Positions 35,903-44,554 of a DNA stretch of 64,000 bases are shown piece after piece. A program made the position numbers and the translations under genes. This DNA comes from Marmoricola sp. (GTDB lineage Bacteria; Actinomycetota; Actinomycetes; Propionibacteriales; Nocardioidaceae). The DNA lies in NCBI GenBank assembly GCA_025964775.1, contig JAOPYE010000037.1, forward strand, positions 154,600 to 218,599, given 5' to 3'. The notes under the pieces are model-generated. The model worked only from the letters and a program-made list of their open reading frames with translations, had not been told where the DNA came from and searched no databases. Within the stretch, counting starts at the first letter, position 1. Every line of letters starts with the position of its first letter.

Positions 35903-37123
35903 ATGCGCTTCACGACGTACGCCGACCTGGCTCGCAACCCGGTCGTACGTCGGATCCTGGTCCTGGGACTCCTGGTCCGGATCCCGATCTGGGCTGCAGG
36001 TGTCGTCCTCACCCTCCACGTCGTGGGTCACCTGGACCGCTCCTATGCCCAGGCCGGGGTCGTGGAGATGGTCTACTCGCTGGCCCTGGCGATCAGCAGT
36101 CCCTGGCGTGGACGCCGGCTCGACCGGATCGGCCTGCGCGCAGCACTGGTGCCGTCGCTGGTCGTGATGGCCGTGTGCTGGAGCATCGCGCCCTGGGTCG
36201 GCTACTGGCCGCTGCTCGGCCTGGTCGCGGTCGCCGGGCTGTTCATGATGCCGACGTTCTCGATCGTCCGGCAGGTTCTCATCGGTGCCGTTCCCGACAG
36301 CCAACGGACCGCCGTGCTGGCGATCGACTCGGTCGTGGTCGAGTTCTCCTTCATGATCGGGCCGGTGCTCGGCGTCCTGGCGGCGGTCTACCTGCCCACA
36401 CCGCTGGCACTGCTGATCCTGCAGTTCTGCACCGTCCTCGGCGGCATCGCTCTGTGGCTCGACAACCCGCCGCTGGGCCACACTGACCCGGATGGTGAGG
36501 GTGCTGAGCCCAAGCCAGGTGTGCGCGAGTGGGTCTCACCTGCCGTGATCGCCCTGCTGGCCATCTCCGCGACAGCCACGGTGATCCTCACCGGTGAGGA
36601 CCTCGGGGTCGTGGCCGCGATGCGCTCGATGGGTCACAAGGGCTCGATCGGCTGGGTGCTCGCGCTGTGGGGGCTCGGGTCTGCTGTGGGCGGGATCATC
36701 TACGGCGCCCTGCGCCGGCACCCACCGGCCGGCGTCCTGCTCGTCTTCCTGGCTGCCTCGACGACCCTGGTCGCGCTGACCGAAGGGCGGGCGATGTTCA
36801 CCGTCGTCCTGTTCATCTCGGGCGTCTTCTGCGCGCCCACGATCACGGCCACGATCGACGACCTCAGCCGGGCAGTGCCTGCCAACGTCCGTGGTGAAGC
36901 CATGGGCTGGCACGGCTCGGCGCTCACCCTCGGCGGTGCCATCGGGGCCCCGATCGTCGGCTGGGCCATCGACCAGGGTGGTTGGCAGCGGGGTTTCGAG
37001 CTCGCCGGCTACCTCGGACTCGCCATGGCACTCGCCGGCCTGGCCGTGCAGTCGCTGCGACGCCGCAGTGCCGAGCAGGCTTCGCTGGTCGAGTCGGAGG
37101 CCCAACGCGGCTCGCCGGGTTAA
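35903..37123 (+). CDS. MFS transporter
   Basis: Twelve-helix permease, 406 residues. The loop 2-3 motif is SSPWRGRRLDRIGLRAALV near residue 72, and a hydrophilic central linker (about 190-210) separates two halves. Similar in length and style to the MFS gene at 1629. Substrate unknown. Start ATG 35903 with TTGGCT 6 nt upstream. An inverted repeat TTCAGT-N8-ACTGAA (35818-35837) lies in the gap with the divergent serA and could be an operator. Its TAA stop shares a palindromic TTAA with the opposing K+ channel. Confidence 0.82.
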   Translation: MRFTTYADLARNPVVRRILVLGLLVRIPIWAAGVVLTLHVVGHLDRSYAQAGVVEMVYSLALAISSPWRGRRLDRIGLRAALVPSLVVMAVCWSIAPWVGYWPLLGLVAVAGLFMMPTFSIVRQVLIGAVPDSQRTAVLAIDSVVVEFSFMIGPVLGVLAAVYLPTPLALLILQFCTVLGGIALWLDNPPLGHTDPDGEGAEPKPGVREWVSPAVIALLAISATATVILTGEDLGVVAAMRSMGHKGSIGWVLALWGLGSAVGGIIYGALRRHPPAGVLLVFLAASTTLVALTEGRAMFTVVLFISGVFCAPTITATIDDLSRAVPANVRGEAMGWHGSALTLGGAIGAPIVGWAIDQGGWQRGFELAGYLGLAMALAGLAVQSLRRRSAEQASLVESEAQRGSPG

Positions 37124-37782
37124 CGGTCCTCCAACTGATCGGCCTCGGCCTTTGCAGCCTCGCTGATCCGCACCTGGGAGATGAACCAGGCAGCGATCGC
37201 GGCAGTGAACACACCGACCATCGCCAATCCGACGAGCGTCAACGCGACGGCGATGATGCGGCCGGTGGTGGTGATCGGAAAATGATCGCCGTAGCCGACC
37301 GTCGTCACGGTGGTCGCCGACCACCACAGTGCATCGCCGAAGGTCCTGATGTTCGATCCGGGCGCGTTCTGCTCGGCATCGAGGACGGCGAGTGCTCCGA
37401 GGTTGACCGACACGACTGCCACCCCGATGACATACGCCGAAACCCTCCCTACCAAGGTGCCCGCAGCAGAGCGGTTCAGTATGCGCGCCAGGGCCAGCAG
37501 CCTGAGCAACCGCAGCGGCCTGAGCATCGGGAGCGAGATCAGGAAGACGTCGTACCAGTGGGTCCACAGGTAGTGCATGCGGTGATCGGCGAGCCCGATC
37601 CGGATGCAGAAGTCCAGGGCGAACGCAGCCCACACGATCCACGAAATCTTGGACAGGTCGCCACGGAGGTTCGGGTTCAAACGTTGGTTGAGCACGGGCC
37701 AGGCATAGGCGATCAGGAACGTGGCGGCGAGTATCAGCAGCGGTATCTCGGCCTTGCGCTCCCAGCGCTCCACTCGCGTCAT
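37120..37782 (-). CDS. Voltage-gated-type potassium channel (6-TM, KvAP/KcsA-like)
   Basis: 220-residue ion transporter. S1 to S6 are apparent: an S4-like helix with regularly spaced arginines (LRPLRLLRLLALARIL near residue 85), and the selectivity filter TTVTTVGYGDHFP near residue 160 between S5 and S6. GYGD indicates K+ selectivity. No RCK or cyclic-nucleotide domain. TAGCCT 7 nt before the ATG suggests a leaderless transcript. Confidence 0.9.
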   Translation of the reverse strand: MTRVERWERKAEIPLLILAATFLIAYAWPVLNQRLNPNLRGDLSKISWIVWAAFALDFCIRIGLADHRMHYLWTHWYDVFLISLPMLRPLRLLRLLALARILNRSAAGTLVGRVSAYVIGVAVVSVNLGALAVLDAEQNAPGSNIRTFGDALWWSATTVTTVGYGDHFPITTTGRIIAVALTLVGLAMVGVFTAAIAAWFISQVRISEAAKAEADQLEDR

Positions 37783-37870
37783 GGGTCAGAGGCTAGTGCC
37801 GTTGTCGATTTCGCTGTCACGATCCGCGATCGCGCCTATGTTGTGAATTCCGCGGCCGTGGGGGGCCCGA

Positions 37871-38578
37871 ATGAAGCGAGTCGGTATGAAGGTCAGGCGC
37901 TCGACGGCAGGCACGGCTTGGGGTGTCATCGCCGTGGTCGCGATCGGCCTTGGTCTCGTGGCTCCGACTCCTGCGACGGCACGCAGTTCGGTGGTCTCGG
38001 TTCGCCTGCGCACCGCCATCCGTCAATTGCCGGTCGCGGCGCACAGTCACGCGAGCAGCTATGACCGGACCAAGGACTTCGGCGTCTGGATCAGCCAGGG
38101 CGGCGGATGCAACACGCGAGCAGTCGTGCTCAAGGACGAATCGCTGGCGCCGACGACCCAGAACGCGTACTGCACGATCGAGACCGGCAAGTGGTACTCG
38201 TTCTACAACGCGAGGTACTACACGAGCCCGTACGGCGGAGCACTCCAGATCGACCACGTCGTCCCCACCGAGAACACCTGGATCTCGGATGCCTGGCACT
38301 GGACCCACGCGACCCGGGTCCGCTACTACAACGACCTCGGCGACTCGAGGACCCTGGTAGCCGTCGACCGCAACGACAACGAGTCCAAGGGCGACCGCGA
38401 TCCGTCGCAGTGGATGCCGTCCCACGGACGATGCCGCTACATCACCTACTGGGTCGCTGTGAAGATCCGCTGGCGCCTGACCGTGACCACCGCCGAGAAG
38501 AGCGCCCTCACACGCATCGCGGCCCAGTGCCCGAACACGGTGCTGACCGTTCACCGGGCGCAGATCAGCACCAGCTAG
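37871..38578 (+). CDS. Secreted HNH-family nuclease (DUF1524-like)
   Basis: Exported protein of 235 residues: signal peptide to about residue 38 (TPATA), then a nuclease domain with the HNH core IDHVVPTENTWIS near residue 128 and the downstream Asn ligands in LVAVDRNDNESKGDRDP. Three or four cysteines suggest disulfides. Similar proteins occur in Streptomyces and mycobacteria. Probable role: extracellular DNA scavenging. ATG 37886 is an alternative start. Convergent with the FG-GAP gene, 13 bp apart. Confidence 0.87.
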   Translation: MKRVGMKVRRSTAGTAWGVIAVVAIGLGLVAPTPATARSSVVSVRLRTAIRQLPVAAHSHASSYDRTKDFGVWISQGGGCNTRAVVLKDESLAPTTQNAYCTIETGKWYSFYNARYYTSPYGGALQIDHVVPTENTWISDAWHWTHATRVRYYNDLGDSRTLVAVDRNDNESKGDRDPSQWMPSHGRCRYITYWVAVKIRWRLTVTTAEKSALTRIAAQCPNTVLTVHRAQISTS

Positions 38579-38591
38579 GCATGGCCTGCAG

Positions 38592-40094
38592 CTACGAGCC
38601 GGGCACGTGCGCCGACGACCACGGCAGTGCCGCGAGCTCGTACACCGAGATCACCGACACCTTGACCACCGGTTGCTGGCCCGATGATGCCTCGTTCTCA
38701 CCGCCGCTGCCGCCGACGGCCACCGTGGTTGCCCCCGTGGGGCCCGGGCCCGGTGCTGTCGCCCGGGACCGGCACGGGGCAGAGCGGTTCAGCAGGATCG
38801 ACACCCGGGCGACCCCGACATCGGAAGCTCCGACGGGCGGCACATTCCCCGGCACCGCCAGATCAGGGCAACGGTCGCCGTCGAGATCGCCGGCCAACAG
38901 GTCTTCGGGGAACCCGGTCACGCTCTGCTGCCCCTCGAACCTGAAGTTCCCGTGTCCGTCGCCCGCGAAGATCACCAGGGTGCTCGAGATCATCTGGGTG
39001 ACGACCATGTCAAGGTGCCCGTCCCGGTTGAAGTCAACGAGTTGAAGGCCCTCGGCGCCATCGACGGTGCGTACGTCCAGGGGTTCCAAGGAACCGGGTC
39101 CACCGACGTGGATCCGACGCTCCGGCGCGAAGCGTCCCCCTCCGAGCCCGAGGAGGATCGAAGCGTCGTTGCCACCGAGCGCGTTGAGGATGACCAGGTC
39201 TCCCTTGCCGTCCTCGTTGATGTCGGCGTAGCGAACCAACTCGGACAACGTTCCGATCGAATAGGAAGCTGCCGGTCGGAAGGTGCCGTCGCCGTTGCCA
39301 AACAGGATCTTCACGGTGCCGTGCAGCAGCGTGCTCGGCACGATGCCGTGCAGCAGGTCGCCAGCAATGTCCTCGGGCGAGCGGAGGCCGCCGAGAGTCG
39401 GGATCGATTCGGTCACCGCCATGTCCGGGATGCCATCACCGTTGAAGTCGGCGACCGCCATGCCCAGAGCCAGGTTCGGCCCCGGGACCGACGGCGCACG
39501 GCGGAAGGTTCCATCTCCGTTGCCGAGCAGGATTGTGATATCGCTGCCGAAATAGGCCGAGGTTGCGATGTCGAGATGACCGTCGCGGTTGAGGTCGGCG
39601 ATCTGGAACTCAGAGGGCCAGACGCCCCGCAGGAGGTAGCGCCCGCTGACCTGGAACGATCCGTCGCGGTTGCCGAGCATCACCGTGAGCCGCTCGGTCG
39701 TGTAGCCGCCGGACACGATGTCCGGTATCCCGTCACCGTTGAAGTCTCCGATCTGTACGGCCGAGGCATCGGTGTCGCCGTTGTTGAGCACATGCCGGCC
39801 GCCGAACCGTCCGCCGCCCACGCCGTACAGCACAACCGGACCACCGACGATGTTGGAGAGCACCAGATCGGCGTTCTTGTCGCGCTTTCCGTTGCGGAAG
39901 AGATGCGTGATCGCACCGGGGCTGGCTGTCCCGTTGTAGGTGACGTTGGCGGACGGGTAGTCCCGCGCCGCGGAGAACCTGATGGGGTTGCCGTTGCCGG
40001 CTGCCGTCGACGCGGGAATCGGGAGCAACAAGGCGGCCATGGCCAGCAGCGGCAGCATTGCGACTGATCGCCGCCGGAGGTTGTTGTGCTTCAT
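38592..40094 (-). CDS. Secreted FG-GAP/VCBS repeat protein
   Basis: Exported beta-propeller-like protein of 500 residues. Signal peptide to about residue 32. At least six Ca2+-binding DxNxDGxxD loops are visible (GDFNGDGIPDIV, ADLNRDGHLDIA, ADFNGDGIPDMA, ADINEDGKGDLV, VDFNRDGHLDMV and the degenerate GDLDGDRCPDLA), each followed by LLGNGDGTF-like strands. Such proteins bind surfaces or polysaccharides. ATG 40094 overlaps the upstream flavoprotein stop (TGATG); GTG 40097 with GGGAG 6 nt upstream is the alternative. Last gene of the five-gene operon. Confidence 0.87.
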   Translation of the reverse strand: MKHNNLRRRSVAMLPLLAMAALLLPIPASTAAGNGNPIRFSAARDYPSANVTYNGTASPGAITHLFRNGKRDKNADLVLSNIVGGPVVLYGVGGGRFGGRHVLNNGDTDASAVQIGDFNGDGIPDIVSGGYTTERLTVMLGNRDGSFQVSGRYLLRGVWPSEFQIADLNRDGHLDIATSAYFGSDITILLGNGDGTFRRAPSVPGPNLALGMAVADFNGDGIPDMAVTESIPTLGGLRSPEDIAGDLLHGIVPSTLLHGTVKILFGNGDGTFRPAASYSIGTLSELVRYADINEDGKGDLVILNALGGNDASILLGLGGGRFAPERRIHVGGPGSLEPLDVRTVDGAEGLQLVDFNRDGHLDMVVTQMISSTLVIFAGDGHGNFRFEGQQSVTGFPEDLLAGDLDGDRCPDLAVPGNVPPVGASDVGVARVSILLNRSAPCRSRATAPGPGPTGATTVAVGGSGGENEASSGQQPVVKVSVISVYELAALPWSSAHVPGS

Positions 40095-41539
40095 CACTGA
40101 TTGCTCCCTTGGTGGGTCGCGCTTGCGGTGGGGTCAGGGTTCTTCAGGCGGCGCAGCGCGGACCGGGCAGCGTTGAAGCCGCACATTCCGTGGACGCCGG
40201 CGCCCGGTGGCGTTGCCGCCGAGCACAGGTACACGCCCTTGATGCCGGTCCGGTAGGGGCCCAGCGCCACCCGGGGCCGGAAGACGAGCTGACGGGGACT
40301 GTTGGCGCCGGTGATGATGTCTCCGCCTACGTAGTTGGCGTTGTACGACGAGAATCCCGTGGTCGTGCGGTGCGAGGTCGCGACGATCTGGTCGCGGAAG
40401 CCTGGGGCGAACCGCTCGATTTGCCTCACGACGGCTTCAGTCGCGTCGCCCGGATAGCCGTGGGGTACGTGTGCGTAGGCCCAGATCGGGTTCAGCTTCC
40501 CTGCTGATCGCATCGGGTCGGCGAGGTATTGCTGACCAACGAGGACGAAGGGTCGTTCAGGCATCCGGCCGTGGTTGATCTCTCCCTCGGTGTGCACGAT
40601 CTCCTCGAGGTCGCCTCCGAGATGCAGGGTGCCGGCCTTGCGGGCGGCTTCGTTGCGCCAACCGATGTGGCCGTCGATGGCGAAGTCCACCTTGAACGCG
40701 GCGGGGCCGTGTCGGTAGCGGCGGTAGGCACGTGCGACCCGACGTGGCAGGTCGTTCCCGATGATGGCCGCTGCGTCGCGTGGCGAGGTGTCCAGCAGTA
40801 CGACATCAGGCGACCCGAGGTCGGCGAGGCTCTCCACCCGGACACCGGTGACGACCTTGCCTCCGAGCGATTCGAGGGCGGCGACCAACGTGTCAGTGAT
40901 CGATTGGGATCCGCCTCGGGCAACCGGCCAGCCGTAGCGATGGCCGGAGGCGATCATCATCAGACCGAGCCCGGCCGAGGTCGGCGTCGTGAGCGGGTGG
41001 AAGAGATGCGCGGCTACTCCGCCGAACAGGGCCCGCGCCTCCGCGGTCTTCCAGCGTCGAGCCAGCCAGGTCGCCGGCATCAGCGCGCGGCTTCCGTAGC
41101 CGGCGAGCTTGAGGGGATGCTTCGGCGGATGCAGGAGCGGTTGTAACAGCTCTTCGGCCAGCCCGTCGAAGCCCTCGGACAGCGGACCGAACAACCGCGA
41201 CCACGATGCTCCGTCGACGCCGAGCCCCTGGGCCGTCTCCTCGAGTGAGCGATACATGATCCCAGCCGAGCCGCTGTCCAGCGGGTGCACGAGATCGATC
41301 TCGGGCCAGGCCCACTCCAGGCCCTCGATCGTCTGCATGAACGGTGAGCCGACGCCGAGCGGGTGCACCGCCGAGCAGTGGTCGTGGACCAGCCCGGCCA
41401 GGGTCAACTCGCTGCTCCGCGCGCCGCCTCCGGGCGTGTCCGCAGCCTCGAGCACGGTCACCCGGACGCCCGCGCGCGCCAGGGTGATTGCACCGGCCAG
41501 CCCGTTCGGACCGGCCCCGACAACAACAGCCTCCGTCAC
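40094..41539 (-). CDS. NAD(P)/FAD-dependent oxidoreductase, phytoene-desaturase-like
   Basis: Flavoprotein of 481 residues with the dinucleotide fold VVVGAGPNGLAGAITLARAG at the start, the second FAD motif PGGGARSS near residue 38, and the C-terminal GIKGVYLCSAATPPGAGVHGMCGFNAA typical of carotenoid isomerase/desaturase (CrtI/CrtO-like) enzymes. It probably oxidises or isomerises a lipid or isoprenoid. GTG start. 3 bp after the DUF3556 gene. The neighbours (ligase, thiolase) suggest a lipid substrate rather than a carotenoid, as no other carotenoid gene is present. Confidence 0.85.
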   Translation of the reverse strand: MTEAVVVGAGPNGLAGAITLARAGVRVTVLEAADTPGGGARSSELTLAGLVHDHCSAVHPLGVGSPFMQTIEGLEWAWPEIDLVHPLDSGSAGIMYRSLEETAQGLGVDGASWSRLFGPLSEGFDGLAEELLQPLLHPPKHPLKLAGYGSRALMPATWLARRWKTAEARALFGGVAAHLFHPLTTPTSAGLGLMMIASGHRYGWPVARGGSQSITDTLVAALESLGGKVVTGVRVESLADLGSPDVVLLDTSPRDAAAIIGNDLPRRVARAYRRYRHGPAAFKVDFAIDGHIGWRNEAARKAGTLHLGGDLEEIVHTEGEINHGRMPERPFVLVGQQYLADPMRSAGKLNPIWAYAHVPHGYPGDATEAVVRQIERFAPGFRDQIVATSHRTTTGFSSYNANYVGGDIITGANSPRQLVFRPRVALGPYRTGIKGVYLCSAATPPGAGVHGMCGFNAARSALRRLKNPDPTASATHQGSNQ

Positions 41540-41542
41540 CGG

Positions 41543-43303
41543 CTACTCAACCTCGGAGAGCGACGCGTCGAGCCGTGCCCCCGGCGCGGTGGTCGCGCCG
41601 GTCACTGTGACCGGCACCGGCGCGTCGTCCCAGGGCTGACGCTCGAGCATCGGCTTGAGCGGGACCGTGCCGGACTCCAGCCGACCGACCGCCGCATCCA
41701 CGATCCGGTAATCCATCCGGTTCCTGATCAGGGGCTGCGACTCCATGTGCACCAGCACCAGCTCGCCCGGCGCGAAACCACACCGCTTCTGGACGGCTTC
41801 GAGCAACTGCTCGTTGTGCATGTGACCGTCGCCCATGTTCCAGCCGTTGAGTGCCGAGCCGATGATCTCGCCGTCGAGGACGACGTACGCCTCGGGGTCG
41901 TCAACAGCGCGCCGCAGCAGCCCGTTCATGGCCATCCCGACCGGGAAGAAAGACCGGAAGGCACTCATCCTGAACCGGGTCACGAGCGCGTAGTCCTCGC
42001 CGTACACCTTTTCGAGCTGCTCGTCAGCCAGACCGGAGGCCTTGGTGATGTCCTCGGACAGGCGGCGCCACGAATCGCCCTTGAAGCACCACAGGCTGGC
42101 CGGCCAGGTGCCCGCGTAATACCGCATCGCGATCACGAACGAGACCAGATCTGGACGGATGTTGCCCACGACCACCGGTCCCACCACGCCCACGGCGAGC
42201 AGCGCGATCAGCAGCGGATTGCTCAGGTCGGTGACCGAGACATCGGCATGGCTGCCGAAGAGGAAGATCGCTGCCGCAAGCATGTAGACGTTCCACTCGT
42301 TCGGCACCGCCAACGGCACGTTCGAGATGATGTGCAGGTGGAAGATCACGATGATCGTGACCGCCACGAAAGACACGGTGCCGCCGTGCGAGAACAGCAT
42401 CACCAGCGGCAGGCAGATCTCCACGAACGTCCCGCTGTGCGCGAAGGCGAACGCGAACCGGCTCGGTCGCAGGTCGTTGACCGGATCGCGGTACATCGCG
42501 CGCTTGAACCACTTCGGCCGGCCCGGGGCGTTGCTGGTCATCGTGGCCACGACGTAGGGGAAGACGTGGGTGATCTTCGAGATTCCAGCGCCCACCCAGA
42601 CCGCGACGAGGGCCAGCTTGAGGCCGATCATCATCTGGTCGTACGGGAACAGGAAGATCAGCGTCGAGATGAGGTACACGTCGGCCCGGCTGGCGATGTA
42701 GAGCACCTTGTCACGGAGCCCGATCGCCAGCATCGTGACCACCAGGGCGAGTACGACGTGCTTGTCCAGGAGTCCTACCGATGCTCCTGGCGGGACGTGT
42801 CCGGTCCCGGACGAGGCCAGCAGCCAGAGCATCAGCCCAGCCGCGACGATCGCCAGCAGCACGTCAACCGCGCTGCGCCGGTCACCCTTGGTGAGCGGCA
42901 CCGCGTGTGGCCACGGAGGCTGCCGGATGGTCCCCGGCCGGAACCAGTGCAGCGGCGCCACCAGGGGCGGCAGGAACTTGAAGGTCAGCGGTCCGAACGA
43001 GCCACCGAGGCCCATCATCTCGAAGATCCAGATGAAGATGATCAGCTTCTGGTAGACGATCGGTTCGTGCCACCAGCTGGCGACATCGGTGACGCCGCCG
43101 ATGCCTGGCGTGGCCGCCAGGATGAACAGGCCGCCGACGGTGAACGCGATCAGCTTCAAGACGTAGAGCAGGTAGATCGGTGCCGGCGCAGAGATGCCGT
43201 TCTCCACCCAGTCCTGGGCAAGGGGCTTGATCTTCTCAGGCCTGGTCAGTCGCTTCCACGACTCGACGTCGACCGGAAGCGGTGGTGCGGGCAGCATGGG
43301 CAT
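41543..43303 (-). CDS. DUF3556 multi-pass membrane protein
   Basis: 586 residues, about 10 helices between residues ~45 and ~390, followed by a soluble C-terminal domain of about 190 residues. Length and layout match the DUF3556 family known chiefly from mycobacteria and relatives, function unknown. Visible: PYDQMMIGLKLALVAVWVGAGISK, a histidine-bearing helix VIFHLHIISNVPLAVPNEWNVYM and C-terminal DGEIIGSALNGWNMGDGHMHNEQLL. The histidines could bind metal, as in membrane desaturase-like proteins (inference). ATG 43303 with GAGG 6 nt upstream, 8 bp after the thiolase. Confidence 0.82.
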   Translation of the reverse strand: MPMLPAPPLPVDVESWKRLTRPEKIKPLAQDWVENGISAPAPIYLLYVLKLIAFTVGGLFILAATPGIGGVTDVASWWHEPIVYQKLIIFIWIFEMMGLGGSFGPLTFKFLPPLVAPLHWFRPGTIRQPPWPHAVPLTKGDRRSAVDVLLAIVAAGLMLWLLASSGTGHVPPGASVGLLDKHVVLALVVTMLAIGLRDKVLYIASRADVYLISTLIFLFPYDQMMIGLKLALVAVWVGAGISKITHVFPYVVATMTSNAPGRPKWFKRAMYRDPVNDLRPSRFAFAFAHSGTFVEICLPLVMLFSHGGTVSFVAVTIIVIFHLHIISNVPLAVPNEWNVYMLAAAIFLFGSHADVSVTDLSNPLLIALLAVGVVGPVVVGNIRPDLVSFVIAMRYYAGTWPASLWCFKGDSWRRLSEDITKASGLADEQLEKVYGEDYALVTRFRMSAFRSFFPVGMAMNGLLRRAVDDPEAYVVLDGEIIGSALNGWNMGDGHMHNEQLLEAVQKRCGFAPGELVLVHMESQPLIRNRMDYRIVDAAVGRLESGTVPLKPMLERQPWDDAPVPVTVTGATTAPGARLDASLSEVE

Positions 43304-43311
43304 GGTCTTCC

Positions 43312-44553
43312 TCAGTTCTTGGTCAGGATGTGGACAGCGACGGCCGCTTCTTCGATACCGACGAAACCTCCGCCGTTTTCCTGGATGGCATGGCGGGCGC
43401 CGACGACCTGGCGGTCACCGGCCTCCCCGCGGAGCTGGGTCACGAGCTCGTAGAGCTGGCCGAGCCCGGTGGCACCGATCGGGTGCCCCTTGGACTCCAG
43501 ACCACCGGACGGGTTGACGGGGATGCGACCACCGATGGTGAAGTCCCCGCGCTCGGCGCCGGCACCGCCCTCTCCGGGAGCGGCCAGACCGAGGTTCTCG
43601 GTCTGGATGATCTCGCCCATCGCGGTGGCGTCGTGCACCTCGGCTACGTGCATGTCCTCGGGTCCGAGATCGGCCGCCTCGTACGCCGCCTGGGCGGTCA
43701 GTCGGCCGATGTGGAGCTCCGGCTGGTCCAGGGTGCGACCCGAGAAGCTGCGCATCACGCTCGCCGCGATCCGCACTGCTCGGCTTCGGTCGGCGCCGAT
43801 GCGCTCCAACCCCTCCTCCGTGCCGAGGATGACCGCGGCTGCTCCGTCGGAGAGCGGCGAGCACATCGGCAGCGTCAGCGGGTACGTGATCGGCGGCGCG
43901 GCCAGGATCTCCTCGATCGTGAACGGCTTGCGGAACTGCGAGTACGGGTTGTGCACCGAGTGCTGGTGGTTCTTGGCCGAGACTGCCGCGATCTGGCGCT
44001 GCGTCGTCCCCCAGGTCTTCATGTGGTGCCGCGACATCGCGGAGTAGATCCCCATGAACCGGCTGTACGGCTTATCGGACTCTGTCCCAGGGGGCACGTC
44101 GACGCCCTCGCCCATCGTGACCAGGTGCTGGTAGTTCTCATCTGCCCTGGAGACGTCCCAGCCCGACTCGAACAACGACATCGCAAACGCCTTGTCCGGC
44201 ACGTTCATCTTCTCGGCGCCGATGGCCAGCGCGACGTCGGTGCTGCCGGCCTTGAGGCTCTGTACCGCTAGGTGCACAGCCGAGCTCCCCGATGCGCAGG
44301 CGTTCTCCACGTTGAAGATCGGGATACTGTCGATCCCGAGCTTGCTGAGCACTACCTGCCCGGGGATCGCGTGCTGTCCCTGCAGGGTGCCGTTGGTCAT
44401 GCCGGAGTAGTACGCCGTGCCGAGGTCGGAGACCTGACACCCGGCGTCCTTGACGGCCCCGGCGAGTGCTTCACCAGCGAGGTCTTCGAGGGTGCGGTCA
44501 TGGTGACGACCGAAGACGGTCATCGCGGTGCCGATGATGTAGACGTCAGTCAT
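43312..44553 (-). CDS. Thiolase-family acetyl-CoA acetyltransferase / SCP2-type thiolase
   Basis: 413 residues. Nucleophilic Cys in VENACASGSSAVH near residue 89, VHDATAMGEII with the SCP2-like histidine near residue 310, and the GHPIGATG loop near residue 365. The usual C-terminal CxG cysteine is absent (ENGGGFVG), as in sterol-carrier-protein-type thiolases and lipid-transfer proteins such as mycobacterial Ltp. Expected to cleave a 3-ketoacyl-CoA or act as an aldolase on a branched or steroid chain. One base separates it from the upstream ligase stop. Confidence 0.88.
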   Translation of the reverse strand: MTDVYIIGTAMTVFGRHHDRTLEDLAGEALAGAVKDAGCQVSDLGTAYYSGMTNGTLQGQHAIPGQVVLSKLGIDSIPIFNVENACASGSSAVHLAVQSLKAGSTDVALAIGAEKMNVPDKAFAMSLFESGWDVSRADENYQHLVTMGEGVDVPPGTESDKPYSRFMGIYSAMSRHHMKTWGTTQRQIAAVSAKNHQHSVHNPYSQFRKPFTIEEILAAPPITYPLTLPMCSPLSDGAAAVILGTEEGLERIGADRSRAVRIAASVMRSFSGRTLDQPELHIGRLTAQAAYEAADLGPEDMHVAEVHDATAMGEIIQTENLGLAAPGEGGAGAERGDFTIGGRIPVNPSGGLESKGHPIGATGLGQLYELVTQLRGEAGDRQVVGARHAIQENGGGFVGIEEAAVAVHILTKN

Positions 44554-44554
44554 G

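Noticed and set aside
41363..43453. 696-codon plus-strand open frame
   Set aside because: Antisense to the DUF3556 and flavoprotein genes; composition is Arg/Asp/His-rich without motifs.
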